Assembly (NCBI RefSeq): GCF_012641475.1
Contig: NZ_JABAIL010000004.1
Location: 372,001-436,000, forward strand
Source of the DNA: Flammeovirga agarivorans
GTDB lineage: Bacteria > Bacteroidota > Bacteroidia > Cytophagales > Flammeovirgaceae
Length of the DNA stretch: 64,000 nucleotides
Reading direction: 5' to 3'
This document shows positions 1 to 7,454 of this stretch, one piece after another. The stretch's first letter is position 1. Each line of letters begins with the position of its first letter. The position numbers and the translations under genes were made by a program. Below the pieces are notes generated by a model. That model was given only the letters and a program-made list of their open reading frames with translations, was not told the DNA's origin and made no database searches.

Positions 1-582
1 GTTTCTAACCCAATGGATACAATGACTTACTTAGCAGCAAAAGCTACTGGTCTTCCTAAAAACCGTATCATCGGTATGGGTGGTGCTTTAGATAGTGCTC
101 GTTTCAAATATCGTTTAGCTGAAGCTATCGGTTGTCCTCAATCAGATGTTTCAGGTATGGTAATCGGTGGTCACTCAGACGTAGGTATGGTACCATTGAT
201 CGAAAAAGCTACTCGTAACTCAGTTCCTGTATCAGAATTCTTAAGCGAAGAGCAAAAATCAGGTATCGTAGAAGCTACTAAAGTTGGTGGTGCTACATTA
301 ACTAAATTATTAGGTACTTCAGCTTGGTATGCTCCAGGTGCAGCTGTATCTGAATTAGTTAAAGCAATCGCTTTAGATTCTAAGAAAATGTTCCCATGTT
401 CTGCTCTATTAGAAGGAGAGTATGGCTTAAATGATCTTTGTATCGGTGTACCTGTAATCTTAGGTAAAAACGGTATCGAGAAAATCGTTGAGATTGAATT
501 ATCAGAAGATGAGCAAGCTAAATTAAATACTTCAGCTGAAGGCGTTAAGAAAACTAACGGTCTTTTAAACGTTGAAGCTTAA
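1..582 (+). CDS. mdh: Malate dehydrogenase, 5'-truncated by the window edge
   Basis: This is the C-terminal ~193 residues of NAD-dependent malate dehydrogenase, which interconverts malate and oxaloacetate in the TCA cycle. The reading frame is open from base 1 (V-S-N-P-M...), so the NAD-binding N-terminal ~115 residues lie upstream of the window. The segment VSNPMD is the conserved nucleotide-side motif and IGGHSDVGMVP holds the catalytic histidine. The C-terminal length fits a family total of about 310 residues. Arginine is mostly CGT here, as in the other highly expressed genes of the window. A strong terminator follows. Identification is firm; the start cannot be seen. Confidence 0.96.
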   Translation, partial: VSNPMDTMTYLAAKATGLPKNRIIGMGGALDSARFKYRLAEAIGCPQSDVSGMVIGGHSDVGMVPLIEKATRNSVPVSEFLSEEQKSGIVEATKVGGATLTKLLGTSAWYAPGAAVSELVKAIALDSKKMFPCSALLEGEYGLNDLCIGVPVILGKNGIEKIVEIELSEDEQAKLNTSAEGVKKTNGLLNVEA

Positions 583-612
583 TCTATAGCTTACAAAGCT
601 TTTGTAAAACAT

Positions 613-652
613 ATAAAAAAGCCATTTCGGAAACGAAATGGCTTTTTTTATT
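613..652 (+). terminator. Intrinsic terminator after mdh
   Basis: A perfect 9-bp stem (gccatttcg / cgaaatggc) with a GAAA-type loop is flanked by an A run and followed by a run of seven T. It lies about 40 bp after the mdh stop codon. Confidence 0.9.
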
Positions 653-746
653 TAAAAAGATTAGCGTAAAAAGTATATCAAAAAAAGAGTTTTTAACTAC
701 CTTTGATATCTAAATTTTTTACATCGAATATCTATCGTTTTAATAG

Positions 747-2084
747 ATGAATATAGGAATAATAGGAGGAGGGATATCAGGTCTGACAACGGCTTATTTT
801 CTGAATAAGAAAGGGTACAATTGTACTGTTCTTGAGAAACAATCAAAAGTAGGTGGATGTATATCTACTGAAAAAATTGATGGGAGGATTTTTGAGAATG
901 GCCCCAATTCATTATTGCTAACATCACAGCATATTAATTTTATTAATGAACTAGGGTTAGGAGAAGAGTTACTCCAAGCATTAGATACTAATAAGGATAG
1001 ATTCGTTTTAAAAGGAGGGAAATACCAAATACTTCCTTCTGGACCACATAATTTCTTTACTAATCATTTCTTTAGCTTTTCAGCTAAATTAAAAATTATC
1101 ACAGAGTTTTTTAGAAGGAATAAACCTACCGAAAAAATTGAATCGTTATACGACTTCTTTTTAAGACGTTTCAATAAAGAAATCTGTGATTACGCATTAG
1201 ATCCATTTGTTTCAGGAATATATGCAGGTGATCCAAAAAAATTGGTCATTAAAGCTGCGTTTCCTGCCCTTTATGAAGCGGAAAAAGATTATGGTTCTAT
1301 CATTAAAGGAATGATAAATCAGCGAAAAAATTCTAAAGCTGAAGGAGCTTCTACAGAGCGTAGGAAAGCATATAGTTTCAAAAATGGTCTATCTGTTTTT
1401 ACCAATAAAATTGCAGAACAAGTTGATGTGAAGACTTCTCAAGAAGTGAAAAACATCTCAAAAGGTGAAAGCGGTTTTGAGGTGGTTACTTCTACAGAAA
1501 CTTTCCAATTTGATAAAGTGGTCATTGCATCCAATGCAATTGGAACAGCGAGCTTCTTGAAAGAAATGTTACCAGATGTAGCTCAGAGATTAGAAAATAT
1601 TCCTGCGCCTCCAATGTGTGTGGTTCATTCAATTTATAAAAAGAGTGATGCACAAAACGCTCCACAAGGTTTTGGTGGTTTAAACCCAAAAGTTGAAAAT
1701 GTATTTACTTCTGGTAGTATATGGACCAGTAGTATCTTCCCAAACAGAACCAATGGTGATGAAATTTTGATTACTACTTTTGTGGGTGGTATGCAGAATA
1801 TAGAGAAAACAGAACTTTCTGAAAAAGAAGTTTTGGCAAGTGTACATGATGAACTAACTAATACTATAGAAGTTTCCGGAGAGCCTGTATTTCAAAAATA
1901 TTATAAATGGAATAGGGCTATTCCTCAGTACACTGAAGAAGTATTGGAATTGTGGGATTCTCTAGAAAATAACCCAATTGAAGGGTTGTTTATCTCTGCC
2001 AATTGGAAAGGAGGTATATCTGTGCCGAATTGCATCGACCAAGCGATAGAGCTTACAAAATCATTTGAGGAATTAAAAAAATAG
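747..2084 (+). CDS. hemG: Protoporphyrinogen oxidase (HemY/HemG-type flavoprotein)
   Basis: This FAD-dependent enzyme oxidises protoporphyrinogen IX (or coproporphyrinogen III) in haem synthesis. At 445 residues it matches the usual 440-480. The N-terminus carries the dinucleotide-binding motif IGGGISGL (residues 5-12), followed by the acidic ribose-binding residue in VLEKQ and the GGCISTE segment typical of PPOX rather than generic amine oxidases. The C-terminal FAD segment includes GLFISANWKGGISVPNC. The gene stands alone between mdh and the transaldolase, with its own upstream gap of about 165 bp. Whether the substrate is the proto- or copro-form cannot be told from sequence. Confidence 0.9.
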   Translation: MNIGIIGGGISGLTTAYFLNKKGYNCTVLEKQSKVGGCISTEKIDGRIFENGPNSLLLTSQHINFINELGLGEELLQALDTNKDRFVLKGGKYQILPSGPHNFFTNHFFSFSAKLKIITEFFRRNKPTEKIESLYDFFLRRFNKEICDYALDPFVSGIYAGDPKKLVIKAAFPALYEAEKDYGSIIKGMINQRKNSKAEGASTERRKAYSFKNGLSVFTNKIAEQVDVKTSQEVKNISKGESGFEVVTSTETFQFDKVVIASNAIGTASFLKEMLPDVAQRLENIPAPPMCVVHSIYKKSDAQNAPQGFGGLNPKVENVFTSGSIWTSSIFPNRTNGDEILITTFVGGMQNIEKTELSEKEVLASVHDELTNTIEVSGEPVFQKYYKWNRAIPQYTEEVLELWDSLENNPIEGLFISANWKGGISVPNCIDQAIELTKSFEELKK

Positions 2085-2089
2085 AATTA

Positions 2090-2123
2090 TTGTACTTTTT
2101 CTATTTTTAAAACTATATTTTTG
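2090..2123 (+). promoter_or_regulatory. Candidate Bacteroidota promoter for the transaldolase
   Basis: TATTTTTG at 2116-2123 matches the TAnnTTTG -7 element. A TTG at 2090-2092 lies 23 bp upstream, inside the accepted 17-23 bp spacing. The ATG at 2150 follows after a short leader. This is a pattern match only. Confidence 0.5.
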
Positions 2124-2149
2124 TCCAAATCTTAAACTCTTATATAGAC

Positions 2150-2806
2150 ATGAAATTTTTTATTGATACAGCCAACTTAGATGAGATTAAGGAAGCTCAT
2201 GCACTAGGTGTATTAGATGGCGTTACAACAAACCCATCTTTAATGGCCAAAGTAGGTGTAAAGGGAAAAGAAGCTGTACATGCTCATTATAAAGCAATCT
2301 GTGATATTGTTGATAGTGATGTAAGTGCTGAGGTTCTATCTACTACTTACGAAGAAATGATCAAAGAAGGTGAGGAATTGGCTGCTATTGATTCTAAAAT
2401 CGTAGTTAAGATTCCAATGATTGAAGACGGTATCAAAGCGATCAAATATTTTTCTAGCAAAGGTATTGATACAAACTGTACTTTAATCTTCTCTGCTGGT
2501 CAAGCACTTTTAGCTGCAAAAGCTGGAGCTACTTATGTTTCTCCGTTTATTGGTAGATTAGATGATGTCTCAACTGATGGTATGCAATTAGTTGAAGATA
2601 TCGTAAACATTTTTGAAAACTACGGGTTTGGTACTCAAGTATTAGCTGCTTCTGTTCGTCATCCTATTCACATTATGCAATGTGCAGAACTTGGAGCTGA
2701 TGTGGCAACTTGTCCATTGAAAGCGATTAAGATGCTTATGAACCATCCTTTAACAGATAAAGGTCTAGCTCAGTTTATCGCTGATGCTAAGAAAATGGAA
2801 GAATAA
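2150..2806 (+). CDS. tal: Transaldolase, short TalC/FSA-type
   Basis: This cytoplasmic class I aldolase most likely acts as a transaldolase in the non-oxidative pentose phosphate pathway. At 218 residues it belongs to the short TalC / fructose-6-phosphate aldolase-like group, not the ~320-residue TalB group. Motifs seen are FIDTAN at the start, GVTTNPSLM (about residues 24-33) and VVKIPM, in which Lys87 should form the Schiff base. The gene has its own candidate promoter and terminator, so it appears monocistronic. FSA and transaldolase activities cannot be separated with certainty by eye. Confidence 0.92.
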   Translation: MKFFIDTANLDEIKEAHALGVLDGVTTNPSLMAKVGVKGKEAVHAHYKAICDIVDSDVSAEVLSTTYEEMIKEGEELAAIDSKIVVKIPMIEDGIKAIKYFSSKGIDTNCTLIFSAGQALLAAKAGATYVSPFIGRLDDVSTDGMQLVEDIVNIFENYGFGTQVLAASVRHPIHIMQCAELGADVATCPLKAIKMLMNHPLTDKGLAQFIADAKKMEE

Positions 2807-2828
2807 AATATTATTCTGTATTAGAAAG

Positions 2829-2867
2829 TTGAGACAAGGTAGAGAGTTATCTTGTCTCAATTTTTTA
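2829..2867 (+). terminator. Intrinsic terminator after the transaldolase gene
   Basis: The 8-bp stem gagacaag / cttgtctc has a 12-nt loop and is followed by a T-rich run. Confidence 0.8.
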
Positions 2868-2901
2868 GTATTATAAAGAGAATTACATTTTAAAATTTTC
2901 T

Positions 2902-3105
2902 ATGTATATTATTAAAGTAAAAGGGAAAGCAAAAATCCCTAATTACATCCAACTTCGCGATGATAACTTTGTTCTCATTGCTTACTTTAGAGCAGACCGA
3001 CCATTAACTAAACTTGAAAAATATGGTCTTGAAGGAAAAGAAGAAGACCTCAAAAAAGTTATAGATAGTTTAGAATTTGGTAAAATTCAAAAATTAGAAA
3101 TTTAA
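2902..3105 (+). CDS. Small conserved-looking protein, unknown function
   Basis: I do not recognise this 67-residue protein. It has no signal peptide or membrane segment. It is a mixed alpha/beta sequence: beta-rich near MYIIKVKG and FVLIAYFRAD, helical and charged near LEKYGLEGKEEDLKKVIDSL. It ends only 6 bp before the FtsE-like gene, and the frame keeps low-GC codon use like its neighbours, so it is probably a real first gene of a three-gene operon with the ATPase and the DUF983 protein. Confidence 0.7.
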   Translation: MYIIKVKGKAKIPNYIQLRDDNFVLIAYFRADRPLTKLEKYGLEGKEEDLKKVIDSLEFGKIQKLEI

Positions 3106-3111
3106 TATTCA

Positions 3112-3819
3112 ATGAATCAAGTTGTTAGCCTAAGAAATATCAAAATATCTTTTGAAGGAGCAATCATATTTAATGATGTAAATATAGATGTTGCATCTTC
3201 TGAATTTGTGTACTTATTAGGCCCAACAGGAAGTGGTAAATCATCATTATTGAAGTTATTATACGCTGACCTTTTACCTGCTTCTGGAAAAGTAAAAGTG
3301 AATGGATTTCAAGTCAATGAAATAAGTGATAAAGATGTTCCATTTCTGAGAAGATCACTTGGTGTTATATTTCAAGATTTTGAATTGCTAACTGATAGAA
3401 CTGTCGAAGAAAACCTACACTTTGTTATGAAAGCAACAGGCTGGAAAAATGAAGTGAAAATGAGAAACAAAGTAGATGAATTACTTGAAAAGGTGCATCT
3501 ACCAAAACTAACTAAAGAAAAAATGCCTCATCAGTTATCAGGTGGTGAACAGCAAAGAGTAGCTATTGCTAGGGCATTAGTAAATAGTCCTAAGCTTATT
3601 CTTGCAGATGAACCAACAGGTAACTTAGATCCCAAAGTATCTAGATCTATACTTCAGTTATTTAAAGAAATAAATGAAGAAGGTACTTGTGTGATTATGG
3701 CAACACATCAACATTCATTTTTAAAGTTAAACCCTGAACGCGCCCTGATCTGTGAAAAAGGAATTATCAAAGATATTTCTAAGCAACAGGTACAACAACG
3801 TTTGGAACTCGGTAAATAA
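3112..3819 (+). CDS. ftsE: FtsE-like ABC transporter ATP-binding protein
   Basis: This 235-residue ABC ATPase resembles FtsE, the partner of the membrane protein FtsX that couples cell division to peptidoglycan hydrolase activation. Walker A is GPTGSGKS (residues 37-44), the signature is LSGGEQQR (142-149), Walker B is LILADEP (162-168), and the switch His is in MATHQ. The length and the sequence VIFQDFELL are typical of FtsE. No FtsX gene is adjacent: the next gene, 4 bp on, encodes a DUF983 membrane protein. A LolD/MacB-type ATPase is the alternative reading. Confidence 0.8.
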   Translation: MNQVVSLRNIKISFEGAIIFNDVNIDVASSEFVYLLGPTGSGKSSLLKLLYADLLPASGKVKVNGFQVNEISDKDVPFLRRSLGVIFQDFELLTDRTVEENLHFVMKATGWKNEVKMRNKVDELLEKVHLPKLTKEKMPHQLSGGEQQRVAIARALVNSPKLILADEPTGNLDPKVSRSILQLFKEINEEGTCVIMATHQHSFLKLNPERALICEKGIIKDISKQQVQQRLELGK

Positions 3820-3822
3820 AAT

Positions 3823-4194
3823 ATGAGTAAATCTAAACTTTCTGCAATCATCGAAAAAAAATGTCCAAGTTGTAGACAAGGAGATATGTTTACACACTCG
3901 GCACTCTCACCTAAATTTCACCAAATAAATGATAGATGTCCACATTGTGGGACAACATTAAATCCTGAAACAGGATTTTATTATGGTGCTATGTATGTTA
4001 GCTATGGAATTAACACGGCAATCATGTTTATAACAATTTTTGCTGTATATTTTTTCTTAGACTCAAGTGATCCTTTGGTATATATAGCAGCTGCAGTAAT
4101 CCCAATGGTAGTCTTAATGACATTTGTATTTAGGCTTTCAAGGTCAATCTATCTACATCTTTTTGGAGGTATTGATTACGATAAGAGTAAATAA
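3823..4194 (+). CDS. DUF983 family membrane protein with zinc ribbon
   Basis: This 123-residue protein has two CxxC pairs (Cys14/17 and Cys39/42) that likely bind one zinc ion, then two hydrophobic helices at about residues 57-79 and 86-104. The layout is that of the DUF983 family, whose function is unknown. It starts 3 bp after the FtsE-like gene, so the two are probably co-translated. The stop codon lies inside the 5' flank of a long bidirectional terminator stem. Confidence 0.85.
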   Translation: MSKSKLSAIIEKKCPSCRQGDMFTHSALSPKFHQINDRCPHCGTTLNPETGFYYGAMYVSYGINTAIMFITIFAVYFFLDSSDPLVYIAAAVIPMVVLMTFVFRLSRSIYLHLFGGIDYDKSK

Positions 4195-4238
4195 ACAAAA
4201 AGGGAGAGTAAGCTAATTACTCTCCCTTTTTGTTTATC
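4192..4238. terminator. Bidirectional terminator between DUF983 and the FadL-like gene
   Basis: A near-perfect stem of about 18 bp (aacaaaaagggagagtaa pairing with its complement) surrounds a 5-nt loop. It has A runs on one side and T runs on the other, so it can end transcription from both converging genes. Confidence 0.9.
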
Positions 4239-4245
4239 ATCATAA

Positions 4246-5631
4246 TTATAATTGAGTTTTATCTACAAAGTGATAAGTAATACCAAAGACTAAATTAAAT
4301 TGTACAAATGAAGATTCAGTGTTACTTTGAAACTCATTCAATTGACTATAATCTCTAGGAGTAAGGTTTACATATTGAGGATCTCCATTTGAAAAACCTA
4401 AATCGGTAACTAAGCCAGCTATTATATTGAACCGAGGGCCAAACCATTCTATACCTGCAGAAATATGGTATAAGTCCCAGTAATCATAAGATAACACATT
4501 CTCAGCATGTGGATTGACTTGATTTTGATCTACAATGTTGAAATCTGTCCTGAAACCAGATAAGAAATTCATGCTTTTTATCAATCTACTTTTTACACCG
4601 ACCGCAGCATTGTAAATGACTTTATTAGCACTATAATACTGACTAAAAGATTGATCTAATGGAGAGAAAGTAGAAATTTCAGGTTGTAATTCTAGCATTC
4701 CATAACGGTCCACTTTACTGAAAATTCCAACTCTTCCAGATAAATCAACTTTGTTTATCGTATATCCAATATTGAACTCAGCTGTAAAAGGTAATTTGTA
4801 GTTGGAATATACTTTGTCTTGTGTGCTTATTTCTTTTGAAATACTTCCATCATCTAATGTTTTCTCTCTTATTTTTCGAGCCGTAGATTTTGAAAGGAAT
4901 TTGATTCGGATATCGGGTGTGTCAAAGTTAAAGCCAAGATTGAGGTTTTGATTAACATGCCATGCTATACCTATTTTCCATAATAGAGATGCATGATTAA
5001 AACGTAAATTTGTGAAAGCAGAAAATGTATCTTGAACTCCATTTCCATTGGCCCAGGTTTGATCTACATTGGAAGTAATCTGTGCTGATTTAATATCAAG
5101 GAAATGAGTAATTCCGACACCAATCTTTTCACTTAATCGGTAAGTTGTTCCTATTGCAAAACGATCATTCCTAAGTAATGATTTGTAATTAAAGTATCCT
5201 TCAAAAAATACATTGGATCCATTGACACTCCCAGAATTTTGTACTGCAAATTCATGTTTTGAGTTCAAAAGATTAATAAAGGCATAAGTTACTTTAAACT
5301 TTTGCTTATTGTATTTAAAAGCCGTACCAGCTACCATTTGTGGCTTTGTTTCCAAACTATTACCCTTAATGTCAACACCTTCACCTGCGCCATTTTTTAT
5401 GTTAAGTATGGTGTAACCAATTAAGTCTGAAGTAAAAGATACGTTTGGAGTTTCAGTAAAAGCTAATGCACCAGGGTTATAATAAATGGCACTGTTATCG
5501 GTGGCTCCTGAGGCTAGTGAACCTCCAAGTAAATTGCCATTTGCACCTTGTTGTTGTTGCCAATAATAGTTTCCTTGTCCATAAAGTAGGAATGTGTGAA
5601 AAATGAATATAACTAAATATATTCCTCTCAT
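4246..5631 (-). CDS. OmpP1/FadL-like outer-membrane transport protein
   Basis: This is a 461-residue exported beta-barrel protein. Residues 1-19 form a signal peptide ending near YGQG. The mature N-terminus contains TDNSAIYYNPGALAF, close to the 'A..YNPAGLA' segment of the OmpP1/FadL family, which imports hydrophobic compounds across the outer membrane. Alternating aromatic and polar strands run to the end (last strand QFNLVFGITYHFVDK). It is transcribed away from gltA and converges on the DUF983 gene. The substrate is unknown. The assignment to FadL rests mainly on the N-terminal motif. Confidence 0.75.
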   Translation of the reverse strand: MRGIYLVIFIFHTFLLYGQGNYYWQQQQGANGNLLGGSLASGATDNSAIYYNPGALAFTETPNVSFTSDLIGYTILNIKNGAGEGVDIKGNSLETKPQMVAGTAFKYNKQKFKVTYAFINLLNSKHEFAVQNSGSVNGSNVFFEGYFNYKSLLRNDRFAIGTTYRLSEKIGVGITHFLDIKSAQITSNVDQTWANGNGVQDTFSAFTNLRFNHASLLWKIGIAWHVNQNLNLGFNFDTPDIRIKFLSKSTARKIREKTLDDGSISKEISTQDKVYSNYKLPFTAEFNIGYTINKVDLSGRVGIFSKVDRYGMLELQPEISTFSPLDQSFSQYYSANKVIYNAAVGVKSRLIKSMNFLSGFRTDFNIVDQNQVNPHAENVLSYDYWDLYHISAGIEWFGPRFNIIAGLVTDLGFSNGDPQYVNLTPRDYSQLNEFQSNTESSFVQFNLVFGITYHFVDKTQL

Positions 5632-5691
5632 AGGATTGTAATAAAGATGAATAGAATACTAGAACTTGATAATAGATGAAATAAAAATACA

Positions 5692-5720
5692 TAAAAAAAG
5701 CCATCATTTCTGATGGCTCT
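5692..5720 (-). terminator. Intrinsic terminator after gltA
   Basis: Read on the minus strand, the stem agccatca / tgatggct has a short loop and is followed by seven T. It lies just downstream of the gltA stop, inside the gap before the FadL-like gene. Confidence 0.85.
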
Positions 5721-5745
5721 CTTTATATTTTCTCTAAAAAATAAA

Positions 5746-7080
5746 TTATTTCTTAGGATAAGGTCTTGCTGTTTCACCAGTATAGATCTGACGAGGACGA
5801 GAAATTGGTTGAGATAACTCTCTAGATTCTTTCCATTGTGCAATCCAACCTGGAAGACGACCAAGAGCAAACAATACTGTAAACATTTCAGTAGGGAAGC
5901 CCATTGCCTTGTAAATAATACCTGAGTAGAAGTCTACGTTAGGGTATAATTTTCTAGCTTGGAAGTACTCGTCGTTTAATGCTTTTTCTTCTAAACCTTT
6001 AGCGATCTCTAATAGTGGATCGTTAATGCCTAATTTCTCAAGTACTGCATCTGCATGCTTCTTGATGATTTTAGCACGAGGGTCGAAGTTTTTGTATACT
6101 CTGTGACCAAAGCCCATTAAACGGAATGGATCGTTAGGATCTTTTGCTTTCGCGATGAACTTATCTACGTCACCACCGTTAGCATGGATATCTTCTAACA
6201 TTTCGATAACCGCTTGGTTGGCACCGCCATGTAAAGGTCCCCAAAGTGCATTGATACCTGCAGCAACTGCAACATATAATGAAGCTTGAGAAGACCCTAC
6301 GACTCTTACTGTAGCTGCCGAACAGTTTTGCTCGTGGTCAGCGTGTAAGATTAATAATTTATCTAGAGCATCTACTAAGATTGGATCTAATTCATAGTCC
6401 TCAACTGGTAAACCGAACATCATTTTCATGAAGTTCTCTAAATAACTTAATTTATTCTCTGGGTACATCAATGGATGACCAATGCTTTTCTTATATACCC
6501 AAGATGCTAATGTTGGTAATTTAGCGATTAATCTGTGGATAGTTAAGTCAACCATCTTAGGATCTCTGTTTGGATCAAGAGATTCTGGATGGAAAGCTGT
6601 CAATGATGTAACTAATGAAGAAAGAACTCCCATAGGATGTGCGTCTGCAGGGAAACCATCAAAAATCTTTCTTACATTTTCGTGTACTAATGTGTGGCGA
6701 GAAATGTCTGTTTTGAATTTTTCAAATTCTTGGGCTGTAGGTAGTTCTCCATTGATAAGTAAATATGCAACTTCTGAGAATGTAGAATGCTCACAAAGAT
6801 CTTCGATCGAATAGCCTCTATATCTTAAAATACCCTTCTCTCCGTCAAGGAATGTAACGTCACTAGTAGTAGAACCTGTGTTCTTAAAACCAACGTCTAA
6901 AGTGATCAAACCACTTTGAGCTCTAAGCTTACTGATATCTATACCTAGTTCATCTTCCGAACCCTTCAAAACTGGTAAATCATATGATTTACCGCCATAC
7001 GTCAATTGCGCTGTCTTTTCACTCATGTCTTTCTCTGAATTTGTTTGAGGTTTGTTGTGGTCAAGTTCTACTTCTTGCAT
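5746..7080 (-). CDS. gltA: Citrate synthase (type II, hexameric-like)
   Basis: This enzyme condenses oxaloacetate with acetyl-CoA to start the TCA cycle. At 444 residues it is typical of the bacterial type II enzyme. Motifs seen are HADHEQNCSAATVR (substrate His), WGPLHGGANQAV (catalytic His), MGFGHRVYKNFDPRA (catalytic His and CoA/citrate contacts) and VDFYSG (catalytic Asp). The ATG used gives an 18-residue polar leader. A second ATG at 7026 (MSEKTAQLTYGG) matches where most homologues begin and may be the true start. A TGA-N6-TCA palindrome lies upstream at 7263-7274. Codon use suggests high expression. Confidence 0.96.
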   Translation of the reverse strand: MQEVELDHNKPQTNSEKDMSEKTAQLTYGGKSYDLPVLKGSEDELGIDISKLRAQSGLITLDVGFKNTGSTTSDVTFLDGEKGILRYRGYSIEDLCEHSTFSEVAYLLINGELPTAQEFEKFKTDISRHTLVHENVRKIFDGFPADAHPMGVLSSLVTSLTAFHPESLDPNRDPKMVDLTIHRLIAKLPTLASWVYKKSIGHPLMYPENKLSYLENFMKMMFGLPVEDYELDPILVDALDKLLILHADHEQNCSAATVRVVGSSQASLYVAVAAGINALWGPLHGGANQAVIEMLEDIHANGGDVDKFIAKAKDPNDPFRLMGFGHRVYKNFDPRAKIIKKHADAVLEKLGINDPLLEIAKGLEEKALNDEYFQARKLYPNVDFYSGIIYKAMGFPTEMFTVLFALGRLPGWIAQWKESRELSQPISRPRQIYTGETARPYPKK

Positions 7081-7454
7081 AATTTGATGTTAATTATTTT
7101 GTTCGCACGTGTAAAATTATTGTCTCAAATTGTCCCTTATATTCGTTTGAGTGCCTAAATATATTTTAATAATAATTTTTTTACAAAAAAAAGGCCTTAA
7201 TTCAGTGTGTTAACGGTACAAATTCTTTAATTATCAACGAAAAACAAATAATTACATTTAAATGATATAAGTCACTCATTAAAATGATGCAGATTATAAA
7301 AATGAAAGAAAATGCACTGATTTTATTTTTTTGTTGTTTTTTTCTTTGAACTTTCATGAAGTTTGTAATAAGTTGTTTCGCGCGGGAGATAATGCCATAA
7401 TTTTAAATACCCGTAAAAACGTTTCTGGATCGATAGAATAGAGATTAAATATAT
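7081..7454. other. gltA/topA divergent intergenic region
   Basis: This 374-bp, very A+T-rich gap must hold divergent promoters for gltA and topA. I found no exact TAnnTTTG element on either strand. It contains the palindrome TGATATAAGTCA at 7263-7274. No convincing small gene is visible. Confidence 0.6.
7262..7274. promoter_or_regulatory. CRP/FNR-like palindrome upstream of gltA
   Basis: ATGATATAAGTCA has the TGA-N6-TCA form recognised by CRP/FNR-family regulators. It closely matches the site ahead of sucC (ATGATGTAAATCA at 10130-10142). It lies about 185 bp before the gltA start, which is far for a classical activator site; topA is the other possible target. Confidence 0.35.

Noticed and set aside
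676-708. Inverted repeat TATCAAA ... TTTGATA upstream of hemG
   Set aside because: The arms are short (7 bp), widely spaced (19 bp) and A+T-rich, as expected by chance.
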